From Candidatus Accumulibacter sp. 66-26 (GTDB lineage Bacteria > Pseudomonadota > Gammaproteobacteria > Burkholderiales > Rhodocyclaceae): a stretch of DNA of 64,000 nucleotides. The stretch is from positions 62,001-126,000 of the forward strand of contig MKUH01000017.1 in the NCBI GenBank assembly GCA_001897745.1, written 5' to 3'. The position numbers were made by a program, and so were the translations under genes. Positions 22,745 to 34,547 of the stretch are shown here, piece after piece (positions within the stretch are counted from its first letter, which is position 1; the number at the start of each line of letters is the position of its first letter). The notes under the pieces are model-generated. The model was not told the DNA's origin, did not search any database, and saw nothing but the letters and a program-made list of their open reading frames with translations.

Positions 22745-23359
22745 TCAGGCGCGGGCCGAGAAGGTCGGCAGGCGAATCTTGAAATGGATCGCGGCGGCGC
22801 GCAGGGCGAAAATCACCCCCATGGCGATCCAGGCCGAGAGCGCGGGATCGACGCCCAGCGCCTGCAGCGCGATCAGGGTCAGCGCGCCGATCCAGGCAGC
22901 CGTCGCATAGAGTTCGCCGGCCATGAAAACGAGCGGCACCTGGTTGCAGAAAACGTCGCGCAGGACGCCGCCGAAGACGCCGGTGATGACGCCGAGCAGG
23001 CTGGCGGCGAGCCAGGGCGTCTGCCAGTGCAGACCGACCTGCGTGCCGATGATCGTGAACAAGGCGAGACCGACGGCGTCGGGGTAGAGGAACAGGCGTT
23101 CGGAAATCTTGCGCCGCCGCGCCCAGAAGAAAGTGAGGAGGGCGATGCCGATGCCGGTGGCAAGATAGGTCTGGTCGGCGATCCAGAAGACCTGCCGGCC
23201 GAGCAGCATGTCGCGCAGCGTGCCGCCGCCAAGGGCGGTGGCGGCGGCGATCATCACCGCGCCGATCAGGTCCATCTGCTTGCGCTCGGCTTCGAGCACC
23301 CCGGTGATTGCGTTGACCGCGACGGCGGCGATGCCGACCCAGTAGACCAGCGCCCCCAT
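22745..23359 (-). CDS. TRIC/UPF0126-family membrane channel protein
   Basis: Prokaryotic relative of trimeric intracellular cation channels. The 204-residue product has seven hydrophobic segments built as two inverted repeats, each holding a glycine-rich kink and an Arg: GGGTLRDMLLG (about residues 44-54) and GVFGGVLRDVF (about residues 126-136). Physiological role in this organism is unknown; in other bacteria homologues conduct K+. It lies 13 bases downstream of smpB on the same strand. Confidence 0.88.
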   Translation of the reverse strand: MGALVYWVGIAAVAVNAITGVLEAERKQMDLIGAVMIAAATALGGGTLRDMLLGRQVFWIADQTYLATGIGIALLTFFWARRRKISERLFLYPDAVGLALFTIIGTQVGLHWQTPWLAASLLGVITGVFGGVLRDVFCNQVPLVFMAGELYATAAWIGALTLIALQALGVDPALSAWIAMGVIFALRAAAIHFKIRLPTFSARA

Positions 23360-23372
23360 CGCCGCCCGTCCG

Positions 23373-23819
23373 TCAGGCCTTGACGCGCATCAGGCGCTGC
23401 TTTTCGCGGTTCCAGTCGCGCTCTTTTTCGGTCTCGCGCTTGTCGTGCTGCTTCTTACCCTTGGCCAAGCCGACTTCGACCTTGATGCGCCCGCGCGTGA
23501 AATGCAGGTCGATCGGCACCAGCGTATAGCCGGCGCGCTCGACCTGGCCGATCAGTTTGCTGATCTGCTTGGCGTGCAGGAGCAGCTTGCGCGTGCGCAC
23601 CGGGTCCGGATTGACGTGCGTCGACGCGGTCGGCATTGGCGTGATGTGCATGCCGAAGATGAACACTTCGCCGCCGCGAATGACGATATAGGCTTCCTTC
23701 ACGTTGGCGCGCCCGGCGCGGATGGCCTTGACTTCCCATCCTTCGAGCACGACCCCGGCCTCGAATTTCTCTTCGATGAAATATTCGTGAAAGGCTTTTT
23801 TGTTGTTGACGATGCTCAT
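23373..23819 (-). CDS. smpB: SsrA-binding protein SmpB
   Basis: Binds tmRNA and brings it to stalled ribosomes for trans-translation. The 148-residue product has the beta-barrel with [16 protein letters not shown] and [13 protein letters not shown], and the basic C-terminal tail (KREREWNREK-like, here [18 protein letters not shown]). It is divergent from ratA, a common arrangement in proteobacteria. Confidence 0.96.
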   Translation of the reverse strand: MSIVNNKKAFHEYFIEEKFEAGVVLEGWEVKAIRAGRANVKEAYIVIRGGEVFIFGMHITPMPTASTHVNPDPVRTRKLLLHAKQISKLIGQVERAGYTLVPIDLHFTRGRIKVEVGLAKGKKQHDKRETEKERDWNREKQRLMRVKA

Positions 23820-23852
23820 GACGCGGCTTTCCGGGGTTTGGTGCGTGAGTGC

Positions 23853-23869
23853 TAGAATGCGCGATTCTA
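23853..23869. promoter_or_regulatory. Overlapping divergent -10 elements for smpB and ratA
   Basis: TAGAAT on the + strand (23853-23858) and TAGAAT on the - strand (reading 23869 to 23864) form an inverted repeat with a 5-base spacer. Each is a five-of-six match to the sigma-70 -10 box and lies 36 to 45 bases from the start codon it would serve. Matching -35 boxes are weak. Confidence 0.45.
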
Positions 23870-23894
23870 CAGGATTCGCAGGGTACGGCTAAGC

Positions 23895-24338
23895 ATGGCC
23901 TTGGTTGAAAAATCGGTGCTGATCGAACGTTCGGCGCGGCAAATGTTCGATCTCGTGGATCGGGTCGAAGATTACCCGCAGTTTCTCCCGTGGTGCAGCG
24001 AGACCCGGCTCGACTACCGCGACGAGCAAAAGACCGTCGGCACGCTGCATATCAGCTACCTCAGCGTCAAATCGCACTTCACGACCGAGAACGCCAAGGA
24101 AGCCCCGTTCCTGATGAACATCCGGCTGGTCGACGGCCCCTTTCGCCGCCTCGAAGGCGTCTGGCGCTTCAAGCCGCTCGCCGAGAACGCGTGCAAGATC
24201 GAGTTCCAGTTGTCCTACGAGTTTTCGAGCAAGATGTTCGAGAAAGTCATCGGACCGGTGTTCAGCCAGATCGCCAATACGTTCGTCGACGCCTTCGTGA
24301 AGCGCGCCGCCCAGGTTTATGGAGTTCCGAATGTCTGA
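23895..24338 (+). CDS. ratA: RatA/CoQ10-type START-domain protein
   Basis: Ubiquinone-associated START-domain protein. In E. coli RatA was reported to block 70S assembly, while homologues such as Coq10 support respiratory quinone function, so the role is debated. The 147-residue product carries the family segments MFDLVDRVEDYPQFLPWC, VKSHFTTEN and a C-terminal FVKRAAQVYG helix. It overlaps ratB by 8 bases. Confidence 0.9.
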   Translation: MALVEKSVLIERSARQMFDLVDRVEDYPQFLPWCSETRLDYRDEQKTVGTLHISYLSVKSHFTTENAKEAPFLMNIRLVDGPFRRLEGVWRFKPLAENACKIEFQLSYEFSSKMFEKVIGPVFSQIANTFVDAFVKRAAQVYGVPNV

Positions 24339-24651
24339 AACGCTCAGCATCGAAGTGATCTACGCCCTGCCGCACAAGCAGGAGATCGTCGCCCTGAAGT
24401 TGCCACAAGGCGCCACGGCCCGTCAGGCGATCGAAGCTTCGGGGCTGCTGCAGAAGTACCCCGAGATCGATTTGGCGAAAAACAAGCTCGGCGTTTTCGC
24501 CAAGCTGACCAAGCCCGACGCCGCGCTGCGCGACAAGGATCGGGTCGAAATCTATCGACCGCTGATCGCCGACCCCAAGGAAGTGCGCAAACAGCGCGCC
24601 GCCGAAGGCAAGGTCATGAAAAAAGGTGCCGGGGAAGGCGACGCCGAGTAA
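24331..24651 (+). CDS. ratB: RnfH-family ubiquitin-like protein (RatB)
   Basis: Small beta-grasp protein of the RnfH family (106 residues) with SIEVIYALPHKQEIVALKLPQG and DRVEIYRPLIADPKEVRKQRA. ATG 24331 is chosen over an in-frame ATG at 24319 because GGAG lies 8 bases ahead and it overlaps the ratA stop. The function is not established; the pairing with ratA is conserved widely. The C-terminus is a charged tail. Confidence 0.88.
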   Translation: MSETLSIEVIYALPHKQEIVALKLPQGATARQAIEASGLLQKYPEIDLAKNKLGVFAKLTKPDAALRDKDRVEIYRPLIADPKEVRKQRAAEGKVMKKGAGEGDAE

Positions 24652-24690
24652 CTGCGCGGCGTCGGACAGTCGCCGGAAGAAGGGCGCGCC

Positions 24691-26657
<1,967 letters not shown>

Positions 26658-26674
26658 TCGACCAGGCACCAGTC

Positions 26675-26697
26675 AGGGCGGCTCGGCGAGCCGCCCT
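26675..26697 (+). terminator. Hairpin between guaB and guaA
   Basis: Perfect 10-bp stem AGGGCGGCTC/GAGCCGCCCT with a 3-base loop, followed by only two further T. It may attenuate read-through or process the guaBA transcript rather than stop it. Confidence 0.5.
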
Positions 26698-26718
26698 TTG
26701 TTCATCCAAGGCTAGAAA

Positions 26719-28353
<1,635 letters not shown>

Positions 28354-28394
28354 TTAGATAGCGTTTCACGCCATCCCACAACGGCCCATTTCAT

Positions 28395-28432
28395 GCAAAG
28401 ACCCTTGAGAAATCAAGGGTCTTTGCGTTTTT
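28395..28432 (+). terminator. Intrinsic terminator between guaA and the integrase
   Basis: Perfect 14-bp stem (GCAAAGACCCTTGA at 28395-28408, complement at 28413-28426) with a GAAA tetraloop, then GTTTTTA. It would stop guaBA transcription before the element. Confidence 0.9.
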
Positions 28433-28468
28433 ACCGTCCCATGTCGTCTGGTAGTATCCCACTGTTTT

Positions 28469-28546
28469 TGACGGTAGATGTGACGGTATAATTTTTGAAG
28501 TGTAGGACGTTGAACTGTTTACCGTCTTGATACTCTGACGGTAAAC
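28469..28546. promoter_or_regulatory. Integrase promoter region with TGACGGTA repeats and inverted repeat
   Basis: TGACGGTA occurs at 28469-28476, 28481-28488 and 28536-28543, with inverted copies TACCGTC at 28432-28438 and 28520-28526. The last two form a perfect inverted repeat, GTTTACCGTC - 10 bases - GACGGTAAAC (28517-28546). The second copy runs into a perfect -10 box TATAAT (28487-28492). These are candidate arm-type sites for the integrase or sites for an excisionase, overlapping the int promoter. Confidence 0.6.
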
Positions 28547-28563
28547 GCGATGAAGGGGGTGCA

Positions 28564-29841
28564 ATGGCTCTGACCGACATGAAGCTTAAGAACCTCAAGC
28601 CGGAGGAGAAGGCTTATAAGGTTCTAGACAGAGACGGCATGTATGGCGTGGTGTCGCCAAAAGGAACCGTGACCTTCCGCTACGACTACCGTCTGGCCGG
28701 TAGACGCGAAACGCTTACCCTGGGGCAGTACGACGAGTTCCAAGCCAGCCAGCCCAAACGTGACCCCGAAACCATCAAGTACGGGGATCCGCTGTCGCTG
28801 GCCGATGCGCGCGAACTGCTGGCGCGGGCAAAGAATTCCGTCAGCCGAGGAGAATCACCGGCACGGGACAAGGCTGACGGTAAGAGGGAACTCCGGGAAT
28901 CGGGTACTTTTCAGACATTTGCCGAAATCTGGCTGCGCGACGCCGGCCTGGCTGACAGCACGGCGGCGATGCGCAAGAGCATCCTCGACCGCGACGTATT
29001 GCCCAAGTTCGGCAAGCGCAAGTTGGAGGAGATTACGCCTAGTCAGGTGCTCGGCCTGTGCGAGAAGATCAAAGAGCGCGGTGCACCGGCTACCGCGGTG
29101 CATGCCCGCGAAATTATCCAGCAAGTTTACCGTCACGCTATGTCGCGCGGACTCAAGATCGACAACCCCGCCGATGCCGTGAAGGCTTCGGCCATTGCTA
29201 CGTTCAAGCCGCGAGAGCGGGCTTTGACGCCGGGTGAGATACAGACGTTTTTTTCCGTCCTCGATACCGTCGGCACGTTGCCCACGCTCAAGCTTGCGCT
29301 CAAGTTCGTTCTGCTGACCATGTGCCGCAAAGGGGAACTATTGCAGGCGACGTGGAAGGAGGTTGATTTCGATAAGGCCACCTGGACGATTCCTGCCGAG
29401 CGCATGAAGGCCCGCCGGCCGCACGTGGTCTATCTGAGCCAGCAAGCCCTCGATCTGCTGGTGGGGCTCAAAACCTGCGCCGGCAGCAGCCCATACCTGC
29501 TCCCCGGACGATATGAAACTGACAAGCCGATGAGCGAGGCGACGCTCAATCGCGTGATCGCCGCGGTGGTCGAGAAGGCGCAAAAAGCGAGTCTCGAGCT
29601 ACCGCACTTCTGTGTCCATGACCTACGCCGGACAGCCTCGACGCTGCTGCATGAGGCCGGCTTTAATACCGATTGGATTGAGAAGTGCCTGGCGCACGAG
29701 CAGCGTGGTGTGCGGGCCGTCTATAACAAGGCTGAGTACGCCGATCAGCGCCGGGCAATGCTGCAAAGCTGGGCCGATATGGTCGATGGATGGATTGCCG
29801 GGGTCAAAGTGGCGCCGATAAGGGCTGGTAGGGCCGCGTAG
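28564..29841 (+). CDS. int: P4-type tyrosine recombinase / integrase
   Basis: Site-specific recombinase that integrates and excises the element at guaA. The 425-residue product has an N-terminal DUF4102-like arm-binding domain (about 1-100), a core-binding SAM-like domain (about 110-205) and a catalytic domain with Arg255 (MCRKGEL), Lys in KARRPH, His352 and Arg355 (HDLRR), His378 (LAHEQRG) and Tyr387. All catalytic residues are present, so it should be active. AAGGGGGT lies 5 bases before the ATG. No excisionase gene is seen nearby. Confidence 0.95.
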   Translation: MALTDMKLKNLKPEEKAYKVLDRDGMYGVVSPKGTVTFRYDYRLAGRRETLTLGQYDEFQASQPKRDPETIKYGDPLSLADARELLARAKNSVSRGESPARDKADGKRELRESGTFQTFAEIWLRDAGLADSTAAMRKSILDRDVLPKFGKRKLEEITPSQVLGLCEKIKERGAPATAVHAREIIQQVYRHAMSRGLKIDNPADAVKASAIATFKPRERALTPGEIQTFFSVLDTVGTLPTLKLALKFVLLTMCRKGELLQATWKEVDFDKATWTIPAERMKARRPHVVYLSQQALDLLVGLKTCAGSSPYLLPGRYETDKPMSEATLNRVIAAVVEKAQKASLELPHFCVHDLRRTASTLLHEAGFNTDWIEKCLAHEQRGVRAVYNKAEYADQRRAMLQSWADMVDGWIAGVKVAPIRAGRAA

Positions 29842-29969
29842 GTCTTCACCACCGCCTGGCGGAGTTAGGTACGGCGGGCAGCAGGTCTTGACGGTGGAAA
29901 TGCAGCAGATGAGTGGCCGCAGGCTTGAAGCGTATGCCGTCAGGTGTAGGCTGAATTCGGGAGGACGAA

Positions 29970-30293
29970 ATGAGAAAACTCATCGTCATAGTTTTCATCG
30001 CGCTGGGCGCGCTGATCGGCTTGATCGCTGCTGCGAATACCGATTGGAGAACTCGCATTGTAATGATGGGCGTCGGCGCACTTTTCGGAGCGCCCATTGG
30101 CGGGGCGCTGGCTAGCATTGGTAGGAAGGGGCGGCAGCCCCTTGAATGGGACGAGAATCCGCTCCCCGGGATGGGCACCACGCCGAAGGATCTAGCTGCG
30201 AACTACTGGCGTGACAAAGGCCATCCTCCATTCATGAAGCCATCTGAAGCCGAACCCGACAAGCACATGTTCGACCCGGATAGGCTCGGCTGA
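29970..30293 (+). CDS. Small predicted inner-membrane protein, function unknown
   Basis: A 107-residue product preceded by GGGAGGACG. It has two hydrophobic segments (about residues 4-22 and 31-50, the second glycine- and alanine-rich: MGVGALFGAPIGGALASIG) and a hydrophilic C-terminal half with Pro, Asp and Trp (PLPGMGTTPKDLAANYWRDKG). I do not recognise a family. Its stop codon directly abuts the traG stop on the other strand with no base between them. A membrane protein beside traG recalls the position of the entry-exclusion gene eex in SXT, but this is only positional. Confidence 0.6.
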   Translation: MRKLIVIVFIALGALIGLIAAANTDWRTRIVMMGVGALFGAPIGGALASIGRKGRQPLEWDENPLPGMGTTPKDLAANYWRDKGHPPFMKPSEAEPDKHMFDPDRLG

Positions 30294-33065
30294 CTACTTT
30301 CGCAACAAGTCCTTCACTACATCCTTTGCGTTGTCGAGTGTCGCTCCAGCGTCCTTACCGACCTGCTTACCTGACTGCACCAGCAGCGATTTCTTCGATG
30401 CAAGCGTTCCGTCATCAGTCTTGATGATCTCAGCCTTGGCGTCAAAGTTTGTGCGGCTCGATTCTGCATCCGATCGTATTTTATTGCCTTTGGTACGAAC
30501 CTCCTCTCGGACAGGCGACACCATTGGGGCAGTTTCCTGCGACGGCTTGGCGTTTCCAAACCGTGATGTTTGTTCCCGGTTGGATTGGTGCAGCCTGGCT
30601 ATATCGGGCGTAAGGGCAGCATCGCCTCGCTGATGCACATGCTGGTCCCGGATATCGCCAAAGGAGGCCGGTAATGCGGCCCCGTCGGAGAACACTCGAT
30701 TCGGGCGAAGAGATTGTCGCGCCAATTCGGATTCCATCAGCGTATGGGCTGCGACGCTGTTGCCGCCGTATTGCTCAGCATAGCGCATGAACATCTCCAG
30801 GTTGTGCGGGTCCTGAGCGATGTCGATGGAAATGGTCTCTCCCTTCTCGTGGGCCGCAGACACGCGCTCCGCGAAGGCCGTACGCTCAGCGAGACTCGCC
30901 TCAGCGCGCTCCGATCGAGCATGCGTGGAAGCTAGGCGAGCAGTCATGTCGCGCGCTTCGCGCGAATCATTGGCTATCGTGCTCATGAAGCTCGCGTCGC
31001 GCGACACCCTATCGCCGAACTGTTTGAACTCTGCCAACTGTTCGTTGCTCATGCTGCCCAGGACCTTTTGTTCCTGGGCCGATAAGCCAGACAGGTAGCT
31101 CTTGTCCGCGCTGGCGTTCAGCCGACCCCCAACTGCGCCAGCGTTTAATCCCAGGTGGCCGGCTGCTCCAAACGCGATACTGGCAACTTGAGACTGCGAC
31201 AGTCCGGTGCTATCGGCCACACTCTTTGATATCTGATCCAGCCTGTTCAGTGTTTCGCCCACCTGCTCGAAACTGCTGGACGTGGAGCCACTGCTCCTGC
31301 GCGATGAGTGCAAGTTGGTCAGCCCGCGAGAGAATGCGTCCGATAGTACGGCGGAGCGCTCAGTGCTGGCTGCGACAGCCTCGTTTCGTGCGGCGTCGGC
31401 TTGCCGACTGGCCTGCACCACATCCTGCTCGGACACGCGCATCGACACCACCCTCGACGCAAACCCCTGGTTGCGCAGCAGGCTGACGGCGGTTCGCCCG
31501 GTCAGCGCATTCGACGAGAACGTGTTCCCGCTCAGATCGTTTTGCCAACTGCCCATGAAGGCCGAGGTGCGGTTGGGTGCCAGTTGCATCTGGTCCATCC
31601 CCACATTCCCCATGGAGACGTTGCCGACGGCGGATGACGAGGTGCCACCCGAGATCATCGCCTGCAGGCCCGACAGGCCACCGACCAGGGCCGTCCCGAA
31701 GTTTTCCATGCGCTTCAAGGCCGCCCAGGCGATGAAGGGGATGCTGATGGCGAGGTAGCCGACGACGGCCTCGCCCGAGATCGCCCTTGAGTAGATCGTG
31801 GAGGCGGTTTGTAGGGCCAGCGCCTTGATGCCGGTGCCCAGGTCCGCCGCGGCCGCCAGATCGTAAGCCGCGTAGATCGAAGCCATGTAATTGAGGATGG
31901 CGTAGAGCGGCGGCCAAAGCTGGATCCAGATGAGCACGGCCGCATAGCCCTTGAAGGCCAGCATCGTCTCGCGTCCGCTGGTGAGCAGGAGCAGCAGTAC
32001 GAAGAGCGGGAACATCGCGTAGGTCACCGCCTCGACCACATTGCGGAAAACCGGCAGGGCCTGCTCGGCCACTTTGCCGTAGTTGAGCCAGGTCGCGTTC
32101 TGCTGGGCCACGGCCTGGGCCCGGCCGACCGCCAGCACCATAGCTGCCGGATCGTTGACCTTCTGGCCGACGATCTTGCTGGTGTCCTCGATCGCGTTGA
32201 GCACCGCGTTCTGCCGGATGAGGTCGGCAGCCGTGGCCGCGGCGGTGGCGATGCTGTTCTTGAGATAGGCCTGCTGGATCTGCCCGGCGATGACGGCCGC
32301 CGCAGTGGCGCTGGGCAGCGTCGGGTTGAGCTGGAAGGCGAGCCGCCCCTGGATGCGGGTAATCTGTGCCGGCAGTCGCCCATTGAGGCTCTGGTACACG
32401 TTCGGGCAGGTGTCGACGCCGACGCTGCCGCCCGCGGCGGTCAGCGTGGAAAAGCGCGCGGGATTGGGCGAGGCCATCAGTGGCCAGACATCGTCGGACG
32501 CGGAAAAGGTGGCCGGATCGAGGGTGCCGTCGATCAGGTCATAGGTGGTGCAGTTGTGGATGAAGTTGATGAGATCCGTGCGAAACGCCGGGTCCTGGAA
32601 CACCACGTTGCCGGTCTCGCGGATCAGGCGGTTGCCGAACATCAGGCCGTTCTGCTGGTAGCTCAGCTCAGCCGGGAGTGCCCCCGCGCCCGGGATGACC
32701 TGGAAGGCCGTCTCGAAAAGCCCGGTCAGCGTGTTGCCGATGGTGCTTGTGAGGCTGCCTAGCACGGCCACCCCAAAGGGCACGTTGTCGACCACCTTGA
32801 CCGCGGAGCCGCCCGTCTTGTCGACGATCCCCACGGTCACCTTGGGTACGATCAGCACCGAAAAAACCAGCACCACCGTGCCCAACCATTTCCAGCCCTG
32901 CAGTTTCTCGGGGGCGAAGGCGTAGGCGATGAGCGCCGCAACGAAGCCGCAGAAGGCGACAGCGGCTACAGCCGACAGGTAGTCCCCCGATGCATGGATT
33001 GCGGCGGCGGCGTTGAAGACACCGAACAGGCTGTCGGCATTCTGGTAGGCGTAGATTTCCCACAT
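30294..33065 (-). CDS. traG: Conjugal transfer mating-pair stabilisation protein TraG
   Basis: Inner-membrane protein of F-type systems needed for pilus assembly (N-terminal part) and mating-pair stabilisation and exclusion recognition (C-terminal part). The 923-residue product has a TraG_N membrane region (residues 1 to about 480, hydrophobic segments near 30-75, 330-470) and a long hydrophilic Ser/Ala/Gln-rich region with a conserved SIDIAQDPHNLEMFMRYAEQ block. The length resembles F TraG (938) rather than SXT TraG (about 1190). It is the last gene of the transfer operon; its N-terminus MWEIYAYQNADSLFGVF is typical of the SXT-like branch. Confidence 0.93.
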   Translation of the reverse strand: MWEIYAYQNADSLFGVFNAAAAIHASGDYLSAVAAVAFCGFVAALIAYAFAPEKLQGWKWLGTVVLVFSVLIVPKVTVGIVDKTGGSAVKVVDNVPFGVAVLGSLTSTIGNTLTGLFETAFQVIPGAGALPAELSYQQNGLMFGNRLIRETGNVVFQDPAFRTDLINFIHNCTTYDLIDGTLDPATFSASDDVWPLMASPNPARFSTLTAAGGSVGVDTCPNVYQSLNGRLPAQITRIQGRLAFQLNPTLPSATAAAVIAGQIQQAYLKNSIATAAATAADLIRQNAVLNAIEDTSKIVGQKVNDPAAMVLAVGRAQAVAQQNATWLNYGKVAEQALPVFRNVVEAVTYAMFPLFVLLLLLTSGRETMLAFKGYAAVLIWIQLWPPLYAILNYMASIYAAYDLAAAADLGTGIKALALQTASTIYSRAISGEAVVGYLAISIPFIAWAALKRMENFGTALVGGLSGLQAMISGGTSSSAVGNVSMGNVGMDQMQLAPNRTSAFMGSWQNDLSGNTFSSNALTGRTAVSLLRNQGFASRVVSMRVSEQDVVQASRQADAARNEAVAASTERSAVLSDAFSRGLTNLHSSRRSSGSTSSSFEQVGETLNRLDQISKSVADSTGLSQSQVASIAFGAAGHLGLNAGAVGGRLNASADKSYLSGLSAQEQKVLGSMSNEQLAEFKQFGDRVSRDASFMSTIANDSREARDMTARLASTHARSERAEASLAERTAFAERVSAAHEKGETISIDIAQDPHNLEMFMRYAEQYGGNSVAAHTLMESELARQSLRPNRVFSDGAALPASFGDIRDQHVHQRGDAALTPDIARLHQSNREQTSRFGNAKPSQETAPMVSPVREEVRTKGNKIRSDAESSRTNFDAKAEIIKTDDGTLASKKSLLVQSGKQVGKDAGATLDNAKDVVKDLLRK

Positions 33066-33098
33066 GGCGCTCCCTCTCCTCGCGCGATCCGTTCTGCC

Positions 33099-34547
33099 CT
33101 ACTGCGATAGATAGGCGGCCTGCTGACCGAGCATGTCCATCACATGCTGCGGCATGCTGGAACGCAGTTGGCGCTCGAGTTGTTCCAGGTGGCTAGCCAC
33201 CGCCCGGAAGGAACCCACCTTCTGGTAGAGCAGGTTCTTTTCTTGCGACAGTTGCAGCAGCATCGCCTGGGCACGCTGGCGGATCTGGTTGGCCTGGTCA
33301 CGTTGCGTCTGCTGCAACGTGTAGTTCTTGTCCAGGGCGGTCATGCCCAGACGCAGGTTGCGCTCCAGAAAAACGTAGGCATAGTCGGCGGCGATGACGT
33401 CGCGGTACTGGGCGATCAGGCTGTCGGAGAGGCCGGAGCCCGGGATGCTGGTGCCGATGGACAGCATCTTGTAGACCGGCTCGGTGGTCTGGTTCACGAA
33501 GCCGACCTCGGTCGAATTGTTGGGAATGGCGGTCCGCGAAGCGATCTTCTCGGCGATGGAACGCATCATGGCCTCGACCTTGGCGGTGAAGGGTGTGTGG
33601 GTGTAACCGGTGTTCAGCGTCACCACGTCGCAGTTGGTGTAGTCGTTGCACTTCAGCACGTGCTGGATGACATCCGTGCCGCTCGCCGCACTCTGGCCAT
33701 ACAACAACTGGCTGATCGACGTGAGTGTGGGCGCGATCGGTTCGGGGTCGCGCGCCGATTCTTCCGGGTAGTAGATGATCGTGCCGACCAGGCTCATGAT
33801 CAGCTCGCGCTCCTGATCGTCGAGGTAGGAACCCGTGTACTGCAGCGCTTTCCAGGTGAGGTTGCCGACGAAGGGGGCCTTGTTCTTCACGTTCGGATCG
33901 CTGGACGAACGTGCCGACGCCAGGATGCTGGGCCGGTCGGAGCCACAACGCCGGCGCGCCGCATCCCGGTCGCTCTCCAGGCCCATCTCGACGGCCAAGT
34001 CGGCGCAGGTTTCCTGCGAGCTGTAGCCGACAGATTCGGCGGCCGTACTCACGATCGCCTTCGCGGTTTCGCAGGAGTTGATGCGGGCGTTGTTGATCCA
34101 GGTCTCCAGCCCCTTGGCCCACTTGGTGAGTCCGCCCAAGAGGGGGGAGACCGCTTCGAGCGCCAGTTGGAAGGCGATGCCCGGCAGGGCGGCGGTGATG
34201 TTCTTCAGCATGTTCTTGAACTCGGTCGCCGAGATGTGGCTGAAGCTGCCGCCGAAGACGTCGATGCCGCCGCAGCCGGCCTTGGCGCTGGGGAACTGGA
34301 TGGCGGCGAGTTGGTAGACCTTGTTGGGCGATCGCATCATCAGGTTGCCGCCGGTGTAGGTATTGAAGGTCTGGCCGCGGAAGGCCCCGGGGGCCGTGTA
34401 GTTGCCGATGGCGCCCAGGTTGTTGAACATGTCATTCACTTCCGTGTTGAGGTCGCCGGCACGCAGCGGCAGCGGCGAGATCACCAGCAGCAACGCCAGC
34501 AGCGCGGCGGAGGTACGCCACAACGGGGGATGGTCAGGGTGGTTCAT
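33099..34547 (-). CDS. traH: Conjugal transfer pilus assembly protein TraH
   Basis: Periplasmic F-pilus assembly factor. The 482-residue product has a signal peptide (cleaved about residue 30, LPLRAG-DL), an N-terminal NEVNDMFNNLGAIGNYTAPGAFRGQ segment diagnostic of TraH, the cysteine-containing CGGIDVFGGSFSHIS motif, and a C-terminal coiled-coil region (about 400-470). It overlaps the traF stop by 4 bases. Confidence 0.95.
   Translation of the reverse strand: MNHPDHPPLWRTSAALLALLLVISPLPLRAGDLNTEVNDMFNNLGAIGNYTAPGAFRGQTFNTYTGGNLMMRSPNKVYQLAAIQFPSAKAGCGGIDVFGGSFSHISATEFKNMLKNITAALPGIAFQLALEAVSPLLGGLTKWAKGLETWINNARINSCETAKAIVSTAAESVGYSSQETCADLAVEMGLESDRDAARRRCGSDRPSILASARSSSDPNVKNKAPFVGNLTWKALQYTGSYLDDQERELIMSLVGTIIYYPEESARDPEPIAPTLTSISQLLYGQSAASGTDVIQHVLKCNDYTNCDVVTLNTGYTHTPFTAKVEAMMRSIAEKIASRTAIPNNSTEVGFVNQTTEPVYKMLSIGTSIPGSGLSDSLIAQYRDVIAADYAYVFLERNLRLGMTALDKNYTLQQTQRDQANQIRQRAQAMLLQLSQEKNLLYQKVGSFRAVASHLEQLERQLRSSMPQHVMDMLGQQAAYLSQ

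Noticed and set aside
28468-28492. A -35/-10 pair TTGACG and TATAAT for the integrase
   Set aside because: The spacer would be 13 bases, too short for sigma-70. The -10 box is kept, the -35 is not.
30141-30156. CTTGAATGGGACGAGA as a possible attR-like copy of the guaA end
   Set aside because: Only about eight bases resemble the guaA 3' end and it lies inside a gene; the element clearly continues for more than 30 kb.
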